From: Micromonospora sonchi
GTDB taxonomy: Bacteria; Actinomycetota; Actinomycetes; Mycobacteriales; Micromonosporaceae
DNA length: 64,000 bases
Reading direction: 5' to 3'
Assembly: GCF_014646235.1 (NCBI RefSeq)
Contig: NZ_BMNB01000010.1
Coordinates: 62,001-126,000 of the forward strand
In this document: positions 8,154 to 16,739 of the stretch, piece after piece
Layout: every line of letters begins with the position of its first letter
Numbering within the stretch: the stretch's first letter is position 1
The notes under the pieces: generated by a model
Databases searched by the model: none
Told to the model about the DNA's origin: nothing
Seen by the model: only the letters and a program-made list of their open reading frames with translations
Position numbers and translations under genes: made by a program

Positions 8154-8780
8154 TCAGCGGAGCCAGCCGAAGCGCCGGACGATCGGCAGCCGCGCCCAGG
8201 TGCGGCCCAGGCCCCAGGTGTTGCCCGCGTTGGTCACCGCGATCAGGGCGAGCACTCCGACGTACACCAGGTGGTCGTCCATGAAGGGGTTGTTCGCGGG
8301 AAGTAGGACGGCCGCCCACATCAGCAGCAGCAGCAGACCACCGGCCGCGGCGGCGATGCGTACCCCGATGCCGAGCAGCAGCGCGGTACCGATGGCCGCC
8401 AGACCGGTCATGAACAACCAGTCGGCCCAGGCGGCGCCAGCCAGGCCGTTGTAGAAGCCCTGGAAGGGGCCGGTCGCGCCGAAGGTCAGGAAGCCCTTGG
8501 TCGGGCTGCCCCCGTTGAGCCAGGCGTTCTTCGCCTCGGTGGCGTACCCCAGGCCGAACAGCTTGTCCAGGAAGGCCCAGAGGAAAATCCACCCCAGCGC
8601 CAGGCGGAGCCCGGCGAGCAGGTAGCGGGCGGCCGGCATCCCGGCGGCCCGCTCCCGGATGGTCTCGGTCGCCGGGTTCTTGGCGGCGGTGATCCGGTCG
8701 GTCCGGTCCCGGATGGTCTCGGTTCCCCGGGTGTTGGTGGCGGCGGTGGTCCGCTCCATCATCGCGGTCATGGTCTCCAC
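8154..8780 (-). CDS. DoxX-like integral membrane protein
   Basis: 208 residues. After a ~45-residue hydrophilic N-terminus come four hydrophobic segments (starting LLAGLRLALGWIFLWAFLDKLFG, WLFMTGLAAIG, AAAGGLLLLLMWAAVL and LVYVGVLALIAV), the layout of DoxX-family proteins, named from the small subunit of archaeal thiosulfate:quinone oxidoreductase. In actinobacteria such proteins are linked to redox homeostasis at the membrane; the exact activity is not known. The N-terminus contains an internal repeat (TETIRDR and TETIRER within ~18-residue units). The GTG at 8780 and the ATG at 8771 are both possible starts. It is followed by a hairpin terminator. Confidence 0.8.
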   Translation of the reverse strand: METMTAMMERTTAATNTRGTETIRDRTDRITAAKNPATETIRERAAGMPAARYLLAGLRLALGWIFLWAFLDKLFGLGYATEAKNAWLNGGSPTKGFLTFGATGPFQGFYNGLAGAAWADWLFMTGLAAIGTALLLGIGVRIAAAAGGLLLLLMWAAVLLPANNPFMDDHLVYVGVLALIAVTNAGNTWGLGRTWARLPIVRRFGWLR

Positions 8781-9191
8781 GTCCCTTCGTTGCTTCGCAC
8801 CGCTGTCCCGGTGGCATCTCTATTGGACGCCCGCGGGGCAGGACGCCAGCAGGGCCGATCGGGCCGGGACCGGGCGGGACCTTGGACCCCTCTTGCCCGG
8901 GACCATCCGGCCGGATCGATCCGCGATCACCGTGCCCGTCGTGCCGGTCAGTCGGAGACGAAGGCCTCGCCGAGCTCCGCGGGCGCCTCGGCCAGGGAAG
9001 GGGCCGTACCAGGTCAGGTGCCGTCCGGACACCAGCGCACAGGGGACATTCGGGAACGCCTCGGTCAGCGCCGGCAGTAACGACACCACCCGCGCGCGGT
9101 CCACCTCCTCGGCGGCCCACCGCGGGAGCCGGCAGGCATGATCGTCATCCTAGACTCGGTCGGTCGGTGGCAGGATTGGGTGGGGACGACG
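8781..9191. other. non-coding or decayed region between the DoxX-like gene and the next gene
   Basis: The minus strand carries a protein-like stretch from about 9139 down to 9000 (AEEVDRARVVSLLPALTEAF then ALVSGRHLTWYGP). It loses its frame near 9000 and only continues sensibly (PSLAEAPAELGEAFVSD, then stop) after a one-base shift. It may be the remnant of a small gene. On the plus strand TAGACT at 9151-9156 is a plausible -10 box for the gene at 9192. Confidence 0.3.
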
Positions 9192-10055
9192 ATGACCGGT
9201 GGCGACAATTCCTGGCTGTCGATGGATCCGGCCAGGGCCGGCCGCGGCACGGTGCTGGCTCGTGCGGGACGGCGGGTGCACGTCGGACTACGGCTGGCCG
9301 ATCTGGTCCGGGGCCGCCCGCCCGGGCTCACCGGCCATCAGTGGAACACGGCCAGTCGCAGCCTTCTCGACCTCGTGGTCTGCCCCGAGGAGACCGGTCG
9401 GCCGGAGTTCGCCGTCGAGTTCCGGTCCCCGGCACCCGACGCGTCCGCCCGCCGAGCCGAGCGGGTCGTGGCAGCGGTCACCGCCGCCGTCGGCCTGCCG
9501 GTGCTACGCATCGTCTCCGCCACCCTGCGCGCCGCCGAGCACGGGCCGGCGATCGTCTCGTATGTGATCGATGCCCGCCGGTACGCGGAGGGCGCTGCCG
9601 GGTCGGACGTCGCGGCGATCGGGTTCCGCGACATCGTGGGCCGGCTGCCCGACGGGCGGACCGGCGCGGTGAACGACCTGGGTGCGCTCGCCCGGGCCGA
9701 GGCGGTCGAGGCGTACGTGGCGCGGCGGCTGGCCGACCCCATCCTGCGTGGGCTGCACGTCTCGTGGGTCAACGGCCCGGCGGAGGGCTGGAGCTGGGTG
9801 GACGTACGCCCCGGTGAATGCCTGGTCGAACGGGTGTCGGTGCAGGCGGACCGGCTCACCTTCGGGGTCGATCCGGCTCGGTTCGCCGAGGACCTGGCCG
9901 CCTTCGCGATCGGGGACCGGATCCGGAGCTCGGATCTCGGCGGCGCGTCGGCGCTGGTTCGTCGCGAGGAACTTCTCGACGCTGTCCGGCAGTTGCGGCA
10001 GCGGCGGGACGAACTCGTCGACGACTTCGCCTACGACCACCTCTGCGAGGCCTGA
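9192..10055 (+). CDS. hypothetical protein, possible DUF2726-like nuclease-fold region
   Basis: 287 residues from the ATG at 9192. An in-frame ATG at 9138 lies upstream of the likely -10 box (9151-9156) and is rejected, while GGGTGGGGA precedes 9192. No confident family is recognised. The segment FAVEFRSP followed by RRAERVVAAVTAAVGLPVLRI recalls DUF2726-type regions, in which a restriction-endonuclease-like core strand E-x-D is followed by R...I...GIPLLRI. The usual metal-binding Asp is not evident, so that link is weak. The second half contains a Trp-rich stretch (VNGPAEGWSWVDVRP) and a Glu/Arg-rich C-terminus. No signal peptide or membrane segment is seen. It is monocistronic. Confidence 0.6.
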   Translation: MTGGDNSWLSMDPARAGRGTVLARAGRRVHVGLRLADLVRGRPPGLTGHQWNTASRSLLDLVVCPEETGRPEFAVEFRSPAPDASARRAERVVAAVTAAVGLPVLRIVSATLRAAEHGPAIVSYVIDARRYAEGAAGSDVAAIGFRDIVGRLPDGRTGAVNDLGALARAEAVEAYVARRLADPILRGLHVSWVNGPAEGWSWVDVRPGECLVERVSVQADRLTFGVDPARFAEDLAAFAIGDRIRSSDLGGASALVRREELLDAVRQLRQRRDELVDDFAYDHLCEA

Positions 10056-10330
10056 CGCCTGCGCGGTGGCCCCACCGTGCACCGGTCCGGGCTGGCCGGA
10101 AAAAAAGTCATGTTTCTTTGAACCGCTGTCACGTCGGTTCCGTACCTCACCGGGAATGGACAGGATCTCCCCGACCCGCACCGGCAGGCGCGGGAGACGG
10201 TGCGGAAAGGGCATCGTCGGTAATCGACGTGCCACCGGCCCGCTCGGATGTCCGCCGAGTGTGCCACCACGATTCCGTTCGGTCCGTCGAGTCACGAATC
10301 AGGTACCGGATCGAGAAGGAGAGCAATTCG
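10056..10330. other. intergenic region upstream of the secreted repeat protein
   Basis: 275 bases without a credible gene. It has an A-run near 10100 and then GC-rich sequence; AAGGAGAG at 10315-10322 is the ribosome site of the gene at 10331. I see no recognisable riboswitch motif. Confidence 0.4.
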
Positions 10331-11605
10331 ATGCGCAGGTCCCCCCGGTCGCGCCGACCATCCGGTAACGCGCGGACCAAACGACTTCTGGCCGCCGGTG
10401 CCACGCTCGCCGTCTTCGGTGTCGTGGTCGCCGTGACCCAGATCTCGTCGGCCGGTGACCGACGGCCGAACAAGCCGACCCGGCCGGTCTCGGCCGAATG
10501 CGTGGCGCCGAGCCCGGGCGCCACCGCGCCGGCCGCTCGCGGCGCCACCACCACCCGTACCTTCCAGAACGGTCGTTGGGTGACCAACCACTGGGGTGAC
10601 GGGCAGCAGACCGTGGAGGAGTGCCAGGAGACCCGCAACGGCACCGGTGGCGCGACCACCGGCGCCCTGGCCGTGGCCTGCCCGGACGTGGTCAGCCGCC
10701 TGCCTCAGGTGCCTGACCGGGCCCGCGCGGAGGTGGACCGCAACCTGGCCCAGCTGCAGACGCAGATCACCGAGGCCGACCGGCGACTCGCTGCCGAGGG
10801 CAACCGGGGTCAGGCGTTCATCAACAACACCATTCTCGGCCCACTGACCGCCAAGCGCCGGGCGACCCTCGACCGGATCACCATCGCCATCGACCGGTTC
10901 GGTCCTCGGCCGCGCGGCCTCGCCAACCTCGCCGCCTGCCAGGTCCAGCCGGTCAAGAACAACAACGGTGGCGGCAGCAACGGTGGTGGCGACAACGGCG
11001 GTGGCAACAACAACGGTGGCGGCAACAACAACGGTGGCGGCAACAACGGCGGTGGCAACGGCCTCGACGTGCTGGCCAACAACTGCGAGAACAGCCGGCT
11101 CCAGCCGCACGACGGCTTCCAGAACGGCAACCGTTGCATCAGCACCGCCTTTGGTGAGGTCGGTGCCGCGCCCAACAACCCGTCCTTGCTGATCACCGAG
11201 TTCCCGCAGCAGATCAACCGCAACGAGGGCTTCACTCTCCGGGTGAGCACCCGCAACCTCGTCCGGGACCGGTTCCTGCCGGCCGGGCAGGGTGGTTACT
11301 ACCTGGAGAGCTCGCTGCTCACCGACGAAGGGCTGACCCGCGGCCACTTCCACACCGCCTGCCGGATGTTGAACAACACGGACGAGGCCCCGGCGCCGGA
11401 GCCGGTGCCGGCCTTCTTCGTCGCCACCGAGGACGGTGGCGGCGGCAGCCAGCCGGACAGCGTGGTCATCCAGATCCCGGGCCTGCCGGAGTCGGGTACC
11501 GCACAGTGCGCGGTCTGGGCCGGTGACGGTTCGCACCGCATCCCAATGTCGGAGCGGGCCAACCAGACTCCCGCGTTCGACGCGGTGCGGATCCAGGTCA
11601 ACTGA
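10331..11605 (+). CDS. secreted or membrane-anchored protein with Asn/Gly-rich repeat
   Basis: 424 residues. A basic N-terminus is followed by a hydrophobic segment (LLAAGATLAVFGVVVAV, residues ~19-35), acting as signal peptide or membrane anchor. The exported part has paired cysteines (SAEC ... EECQE; AVACPDV ... LAACQ; NNCENS ... NRCIS; HTACRM ... TAQCAVW), suggesting disulfides. A low-complexity linker of GGG-NNN units (about residues 210-243) separates an alpha-helical N-terminal half from a beta-rich C-terminal half with a HFHTACRML motif. No known enzyme family is recognised. Start chosen from AAGGAGAG eight bases upstream. A strong bidirectional terminator follows. A cell-surface function is inferred from the signal and composition only. 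Confidence 0.8.
   Translation: MRRSPRSRRPSGNARTKRLLAAGATLAVFGVVVAVTQISSAGDRRPNKPTRPVSAECVAPSPGATAPAARGATTTRTFQNGRWVTNHWGDGQQTVEECQETRNGTGGATTGALAVACPDVVSRLPQVPDRARAEVDRNLAQLQTQITEADRRLAAEGNRGQAFINNTILGPLTAKRRATLDRITIAIDRFGPRPRGLANLAACQVQPVKNNNGGGSNGGGDNGGGNNNGGGNNNGGGNNGGGNGLDVLANNCENSRLQPHDGFQNGNRCISTAFGEVGAAPNNPSLLITEFPQQINRNEGFTLRVSTRNLVRDRFLPAGQGGYYLESSLLTDEGLTRGHFHTACRMLNNTDEAPAPEPVPAFFVATEDGGGGSQPDSVVIQIPGLPESGTAQCAVWAGDGSHRIPMSERANQTPAFDAVRIQVN
10957..11060 (+). repeat. in-gene tandem repeat encoding Asn/Gly units
   Basis: Imperfect tandem copies of an AACAACGGTGGCGGC-type unit of 12-18 bases, encoding (N)2-3(G)3 with occasional S or D. Such minisatellites can change copy number by slippage, which would alter the linker length of the secreted protein. 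Confidence 0.75.
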
Positions 11606-11625
11606 GGCCGTGAACTGACGCGAAA

Positions 11626-11667
11626 GCCGTGGGGCCGTCCGGGATTCACTCCGGACGGCCCCACGGC
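11626..11667. terminator. bidirectional terminator between the secreted protein gene and lsr2
   Basis: Perfect 17-bp arms (11626-11642 and 11651-11667) with an eight-base loop, lying between convergent genes. Confidence 0.85.
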
Positions 11668-11723
11668 GTGTCTGGCGGGTCGTTCGCCGGACCCCCGTGG
11701 TGCCGGCTGCGCGTGCCCGCTGT

Positions 11724-12071
11724 TCAGCGGTTCTTGTACGCCTCGACCACCTCGACCGGGATGCGACCCCGCTCGGAAATCTTGTAGCCGTTCCTGACCG
11801 CCCATTCCCGGATGGCGCGATTCTGCTCCCGGTTCATTCCCGACGTGACGCTGCCCCCGCCGCGACGAGGGCTGCGGGCGGTGTCGGCGCCGCCCCGGCC
11901 GAGCCGCCGGCCAGCATTGATAAACGGGTCCAGCGACTTGCGCAGGACACCCGCGTTCTCGTCAGAGACGTCAATGGTGTAGGCCACGCCGTCCAGGCTG
12001 AACTCCACCGTGCGGTCGGCCTTTCCGCCGTCGAGGTCGTCGGTAAGTACCGTGATTACTTTTCTTGCCAT
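11724..12071 (-). CDS. lsr2: Lsr2 family nucleoid-associated protein
   Basis: 115 residues. The N-terminal dimerisation domain (VITVLTDDLDGGKADRTVEF, SLDGVAYTIDVSDENA) and the C-terminal DNA-binding domain ending in the AT-hook-like RGRIP motif (ERGRIPVEVVEAY) are both clear. Lsr2 is the actinobacterial H-NS analogue: it bridges DNA, prefers AT-rich sequence and silences acquired genes. A Gly/Arg-rich linker (residues ~62-78) joins the domains. AAGGAG precedes the ATG by nine bases. It is divergent from lon, and its terminator is shared with the convergent gene. Confidence 0.96.
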   Translation of the reverse strand: MARKVITVLTDDLDGGKADRTVEFSLDGVAYTIDVSDENAGVLRKSLDPFINAGRRLGRGGADTARSPRRGGGSVTSGMNREQNRAIREWAVRNGYKISERGRIPVEVVEAYKNR

Positions 12072-12294
12072 CGCCCATTACTCCTTGTGTTCGGGGGGTG
12101 TGGGTCAAATTCTGACTCATCGTCCGGCAATTGCGCAACAAAGCCATGTGTTGCCGCCCGCGTTTTGCGCGACATCGAAATCCCGATTCTGTGGTGCGGC
12201 CACCCGATCGCGGCGCAGCGGAACTCCGCCGCAGCCAGCCGCGGACCGTTCCGTGTCCTGAGTCACAACGAGGAACATCGGCGCGTCGTCGTGA

Positions 12295-12315
12295 CTTGAG
12301 TCAGACACGCTCAAC
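12295..12315. promoter_or_regulatory. HAIR-like HspR operator upstream of lon
   Basis: CTTGAGT (12295-12301), seven bases, then GCTCAAC (12309-12315). The HspR consensus HAIR is CTTGAGT-N7-ACTCAAG, so the left half is exact and five of seven bases match on the right, with correct spacing. It ends 23 bases before the lon start. In Streptomyces lon is an HspR target, which agrees with this reading. A weaker CCTGAGT half-site lies about 40 bases upstream. Confidence 0.6.
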
Positions 12316-12338
12316 TCAAATGCGATAGCAGGTGTTCG

Positions 12339-14675
12339 ATGGCAACTCTTCCGGTACTTCCGCTGACCGACGCCGTGCTGCTGCCCGGCATGGTCGTTCC
12401 GGTGACCCTCGACCCGAGCACTCAGGCCGCGGTCGACGCGGCCCGGGCCACCGGCGACCGCAAGCTGCTCGCCGTGCCGCGCCTGGACGGCGAGTACGGC
12501 TCCGTGGGCGTGATCGCCACCATCGAGAAGGTCGGCCGGCTGCCCAGCGGCGAGCCGGCGGCCGTGATCCGGGGCCTCGCCCGCGCCCGCATCGGCTCCG
12601 GGGTGCCCGGTCCCGGCGCGGCGCTCTGGGTCGAGGCGGCCGAGATCGACGAGCCCGCCCCGGCCGGCAGGGCCCGGGAACTCGCCCGTGAATACCGCGC
12701 CCTGATGACCTCCGTGCTTCAGCAGCGGGGCGCCTGGCAGGTCATCGACGCGATGGAACGGATGACCGACCTCTCCGAGCTGGCCGACGCCGCCGGCTAC
12801 GCGCCCTGGCTCAGCCTGGCCCAGAAGACCGAACTGCTGGCCGCGCCGGACGTCACCGCCCGGCTCGAACTGCTCGTCGGCTGGGTGAAGGACCACCTGG
12901 CCGAGCAGGAGGTCACCGAGCAGATCAACTCCGACGTACGCGAGGGGCTGGAGAAGTCACAGCGGGAGTTCCTGCTGCGTCAGCAGCTCGCCGCGATCCG
13001 CAAGGAACTCGGCGAGGACGCCCCGGACGGCTCGGCCGACTACCGGGCCCGCGTCGAGGCCGCCGACCTGCCCGAGAAGGTACGCGAGGCGGCGCTGCGC
13101 GAGGTCGGCAAGCTGGAACAGGCCAGCGACGCCTCGCCGGAGGCGGGCTGGATCCGTACCTGGCTCGACACGGTGTTGGAGATGCCGTGGAGCACGCGTA
13201 CCGAGGACAACACCGACCTGGCCGCGGCGCGGGCCGTGCTCGACGCCGACCACGCCGGCCTGGCCGACGTCAAGGACCGCATCCTGGAGTACCTCGCGGT
13301 GCGCAACCGGCGGGCCGAGCGCGACCTCGGCGTGGTCGGCGGGCGCGGTTCGGGCGCGGTGCTGGCCCTGGCCGGACCGCCCGGCGTCGGCAAGACCAGC
13401 CTCGGCGAATCCGTCGCCCGGGCGCTCGGGCGCAGGTTCGTCCGGGTCTCCCTCGGCGGCATCCGCGACGAGGCCGAGATCCGGGGCCACCGCCGCACCT
13501 ACGTCGGCGCGCTGCCCGGTCGGATCGTCCGGGCGCTGCGCGAGGCGGGCTCGATGAACCCGGTCGTGCTGCTCGACGAGGTCGACAAGCTCTCCGTGGG
13601 GTACGCGGGCGATCCCGCCGCCGCCCTGCTGGAGGTGCTCGACCCGGCCCAGAACCACACCTTCCGGGACCACTACCTGGAGGTCGACCTGGACCTGTCG
13701 GACGTGCTGTTCCTGTCCACCGCCAACGTGGTGGAGGCCATCCCCGGCCCGCTGCTGGACCGGATGGAACTGGTCACCCTGGACGGCTACACCGAGGACG
13801 AGAAGGTGGCTATCGCCCGGGACCACCTGCTGCCCCGGCAGCGGGAGCGGGCCGGGCTGACCGCCGACGAGATCGACATCGACGGCGCGGCGCTGGGCCG
13901 CATCGCGGGGGAGTACACCCGGGAGGCCGGCGTACGGCAGCTGGAGCGCGCCCTCGCGAAGATCATGCGAAAGGTCGCGGTGAACCTCACCGCCGACCCG
14001 GCCCCGGTCCGTGTCGGCGCGGACGACCTGGTCCGCTACCTCGGCCGGCCGAAGCACACACCCGAGTCGGCCGAGCGTACGGCGGTGCCGGGCGTGGCCA
14101 CCGGTCTGGCGGTCACCGGTGCCGGGGGTGACGTGCTCTTCATCGAGGCGACCAGCATGGAGGGTGAGCCGGGGCTGACCCTGACCGGTCAGCTCGGCGA
14201 CGTGATGAAGGAGTCGGCGCACATCGCCCTCTCCTACCTGCGCGCCAACGGTCGCCGGCTCGGCCTGGACCCGAACGCCCTCGCCGGGCGGCGGATCCAC
14301 CTGCACGTGCCGGCGGGCGCGGTGCCCAAGGACGGCCCCAGCGCCGGCATCACCATGGTCACCGCCCTGGCGTCGCTGGCCAGCGGCCGGCCGGTACGCC
14401 CCGAGTTCGGGATGACCGGCGAGGTGACGCTCTCCGGCCGGGTGCTGCCCATCGGCGGGGTGAAGCAGAAGCTGCTCGCCGCGCACCGGGCCGGCCTGAC
14501 CGAGGTGATCATCCCGGCCCGCAACGAGCCGGACCTCGACGACCTGCCCACCGAGGTACGCGAGGCGCTGACCATCCACACGCTGGCCGACGTCGCCGAC
14601 GTTCTCGCCCTGGCGCTGCGCCCGGCCGAGATCGACCCGGCGTCACTGGGCGGCGAACACCTCACCGCCGCCTGA
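12339..14675 (+). CDS. lon: endopeptidase La (ATP-dependent Lon protease)
   Basis: 778 residues, normal for Lon. The order is the N-terminal LON substrate-binding domain (to about residue 190), a coiled-coil region, AAA+ ATPase with Walker A GPPGVGKTS (about residues 344-352) and Walker B VVLLDEVDK (about 407-415), and the C-terminal protease domain with the S668/K711 dyad in PKDGPSAG and GGVKQK. It degrades misfolded and regulatory proteins in the cytoplasm. A HAIR-like operator just upstream suggests heat-shock control by HspR. The gene is convergent with the helicase gene, and a 54-bp palindromic element lies between them. Confidence 0.97.
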   Translation: MATLPVLPLTDAVLLPGMVVPVTLDPSTQAAVDAARATGDRKLLAVPRLDGEYGSVGVIATIEKVGRLPSGEPAAVIRGLARARIGSGVPGPGAALWVEAAEIDEPAPAGRARELAREYRALMTSVLQQRGAWQVIDAMERMTDLSELADAAGYAPWLSLAQKTELLAAPDVTARLELLVGWVKDHLAEQEVTEQINSDVREGLEKSQREFLLRQQLAAIRKELGEDAPDGSADYRARVEAADLPEKVREAALREVGKLEQASDASPEAGWIRTWLDTVLEMPWSTRTEDNTDLAAARAVLDADHAGLADVKDRILEYLAVRNRRAERDLGVVGGRGSGAVLALAGPPGVGKTSLGESVARALGRRFVRVSLGGIRDEAEIRGHRRTYVGALPGRIVRALREAGSMNPVVLLDEVDKLSVGYAGDPAAALLEVLDPAQNHTFRDHYLEVDLDLSDVLFLSTANVVEAIPGPLLDRMELVTLDGYTEDEKVAIARDHLLPRQRERAGLTADEIDIDGAALGRIAGEYTREAGVRQLERALAKIMRKVAVNLTADPAPVRVGADDLVRYLGRPKHTPESAERTAVPGVATGLAVTGAGGDVLFIEATSMEGEPGLTLTGQLGDVMKESAHIALSYLRANGRRLGLDPNALAGRRIHLHVPAGAVPKDGPSAGITMVTALASLASGRPVRPEFGMTGEVTLSGRVLPIGGVKQKLLAAHRAGLTEVIIPARNEPDLDDLPTEVREALTIHTLADVADVLALALRPAEIDPASLGGEHLTAA

Positions 14676-14681
14676 GTGGAT

Positions 14682-14735
14682 GTAAGGAGGGGGCCCTTGT
14701 TAACGCATTCTGCATAGCAGGGGCCCCCTATTAAC
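14682..14735. repeat. 54-bp GGGGGCCC palindromic intergenic element, copy 1
   Basis: An imperfect palindrome beginning GTAAGGAGGGGGCCC and ending GGGGCCCCCTATTAAC. The reverse complement of 19537-19590 matches it at 46 of 54 positions by hand alignment. It lies seven bases after the lon stop and could also work as a bidirectional terminator for lon and the convergent helicase gene. Confidence 0.8.
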
Positions 14736-14755
14736 ACGTCCCTCTTCCGCACACT

Positions 14756-16453
14756 TCAGCGGCGGTTGTCGCGGTCGAGGCGTACGGTGGCCTTGCGGCC
14801 CTTGATGGTGCTGTCCCGCAAGCCCGCGATCACCTCGTCCGCGACCGCGATGGGCACCTCCACCAGCGAGAAGCGGTCGGCGATCTCGATCGAGCCGATG
14901 TCCCGCCCGCTCACCCGGGTCTCCCCGGTGATGGCTCCGACCAGGTCCTGCGGACGGACTCCGGCGCGTCGACCCAGACCGATGAAGACCTGCGTCACGC
15001 CTCCGGCGCGGGGTCGCCCACCTCGGCGGTCGCCGCGGCTGTCGTACTCCGGACGTGCCGGCCGGGGTGGGCGGACCGCGATCTGCGGGATCTCCTCCTC
15101 GGCCTCGTCGAAGCCGGGCAGGGTCGCCTCGTGCGCCAGCTTCACCGCGGCGAGGGCCACCTCCATCAGGTCGAACTCGTCGCTGAGCGACTCGACGATC
15201 ACCCGGAACGGGTCCAGGTCGTCCTCGAGCAGGCTCTCCCGCAGCGCGGCCTGGGTCAGTTCCAGCCGGCGGGTACGCAGGTCGGCCACGGTGGGAATCT
15301 TGTCGATCGTGATCCGTTGCCCGGTGACCCGCTCGATGGTCTTGAGCATCCGATGCTCCCGGGGCTCGGCGAGGGTGATCGCCACCCCCTCGCGGCCGGC
15401 CCGGCCCACCCGGCCGATGCGGTGCACGTACGACTCCGGGGCCGACGGCACGTCGTAGTTGACCACGTGGCTGAGCTGCTCGACGTCCAGCCCGCGGGCC
15501 GCGACGTCGGTGGCGACCAGCAGGTCGGCCGTGCCGGAGCGCAGCCGGCTCATCACCCGGTCGCGTTGTTCCTGACTCATCCCGCCGTGCAGCGCCTCGG
15601 CCCGGTATCCGCGCCCGTTCATCGTCTCGGTGAGCCGGTCGACCTCCTCCCGGCTGCGGCAGAACACGATCGCCGCGGTCGGCGACTCCACGTCCAGCAC
15701 CCGCCCCAGGGCGGCCGGCTTGTGCGCCCGGGACACCAGGTACGCGCTCTGCCGCACCAGGGGCGCCGCGCCGGCCACCGGCTGCTCCCGGGCGATGAGG
15801 ATGCGTACCGGGTCGGTCAGGTGCGCCCGGGCCATCCCGTCGATGCGGGCCGGCATGGTCGCCGAGAACAGCACCGTCTGCCGCTGTTGCGGAGCGTGTT
15901 CCAGGATCGCTTCGATGTCCTCGGCGAAGCCCATGTCGAGCATCTCGTCGGCTTCGTCCAGCACCACCGTGCTGACGGCGCCCAGACGCAGCGTGCCCCG
16001 GGCGATGTGGTCGAGTGCCCGGCCCGGGGTGGCGATCACCACATCGATCCCGGCGTCCAGGGCCCGCAGCTGCCGGCCGATCGGCTGCCCACCGTAGATC
16101 GGGAGTACCCGGGTGCCCAGGTCCTTGCCGTAGCGGTGGAACGCCTCGGAGACCTGCACCGCCAGCTCGCGCGTCGGCACCAGCACCAGCGCGACGGGGT
16201 TGCCGTCAGGCCGGTCGTCCGGCATCCGTTGCAGCACCGGCAGCGCGAACGCGGCCGTCTTGCCCGTGCCCGTCGCCGCCTGCCCGAGCAGGTCCCGGCC
16301 GGCCAGCAGTGGAGGGATGGCTTCCCGCTGGATCGGCGTCGGCTCCTCGTAGCCGAGCGCGGCGAGCGCCGCGAGCAGCTCGGGGCGAAGGCCGAGATCC
16401 GTGAAGGCGGGTGGTTCGGTGGACGGGTCGGGCGCAACGGGCGTGGAACTCAT
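14756..16453 (-). CDS. deaD: DEAD-box ATP-dependent RNA helicase with DbpA-type C-terminal domain
   Basis: 565 residues from the ATG at 16453. The helicase core has the Q motif (FTDLGLRPEL ... PTPIQ), motif I AATGTGKT, DEAD in VLDEADEMLDMG, SAT, and the C-terminal helicase motifs (ARGLDVEQLSHV, YVHRIGRVGRAG). The C-terminal ~75 residues (TQVFIGLGRRAGVRPQDLVG) form a DbpA/CsdA RNA-binding domain. Enzymes of this type remodel structured RNA in ribosome assembly and cold adaptation. The open frame extends to 16741, but the upstream part is low-complexity and lacks a ribosome site. No clear Shine-Dalgarno precedes 16453 either. Confidence 0.93.
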   Translation of the reverse strand: MSSTPVAPDPSTEPPAFTDLGLRPELLAALAALGYEEPTPIQREAIPPLLAGRDLLGQAATGTGKTAAFALPVLQRMPDDRPDGNPVALVLVPTRELAVQVSEAFHRYGKDLGTRVLPIYGGQPIGRQLRALDAGIDVVIATPGRALDHIARGTLRLGAVSTVVLDEADEMLDMGFAEDIEAILEHAPQQRQTVLFSATMPARIDGMARAHLTDPVRILIAREQPVAGAAPLVRQSAYLVSRAHKPAALGRVLDVESPTAAIVFCRSREEVDRLTETMNGRGYRAEALHGGMSQEQRDRVMSRLRSGTADLLVATDVAARGLDVEQLSHVVNYDVPSAPESYVHRIGRVGRAGREGVAITLAEPREHRMLKTIERVTGQRITIDKIPTVADLRTRRLELTQAALRESLLEDDLDPFRVIVESLSDEFDLMEVALAAVKLAHEATLPGFDEAEEEIPQIAVRPPRPARPEYDSRGDRRGGRPRAGGVTQVFIGLGRRAGVRPQDLVGAITGETRVSGRDIGSIEIADRFSLVEVPIAVADEVIAGLRDSTIKGRKATVRLDRDNRR

Positions 16454-16739
16454 GGGGTCAAGCTTTTCATCACGCCCGCGCACCCAATGCGGCGACCACC
16501 GGAACACGTGACGCGAGGCCGCCGGTGACGCCCCGCGTCCCGAGCCGGTACCACGGCTGGCTGTGAACGCCGACGGCCGCCGGCGTGTCCGCAAGCGGGC
16601 TGCTCGCGGTGCGGAGAGCCGTCCTGACCCCTTACGGGGAAGACAGGAAGATTGTTCGGACTCCTCCCGGTCCGCGTGATTACGGTGGCACAGAGGGTGA
16701 CGTACGCCGTGATGTCGCGACGGGAGAGAGGACCCGACC

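Noticed and set aside
8015..8284. Open frames on both strands across the G-rich tract
   Set aside because: They are low-complexity Gly/Arg or Pro/His strings without ribosome sites, produced by base composition.
10056..10330. A ydaO-type c-di-AMP riboswitch upstream of the secreted protein
   Set aside because: Actinobacterial wall-protein genes often carry one, but the conserved motifs are not present here.
12957..14579. Long antisense open frame of 540 codons opposite lon
   Set aside because: High GC content opens antisense frames; the translation is compositionally odd (Gly/Val/Arg/His) and lon is unambiguous on the other strand. The same applies to other long antisense frames, for example opposite the sulfatase-like and FtsX genes.
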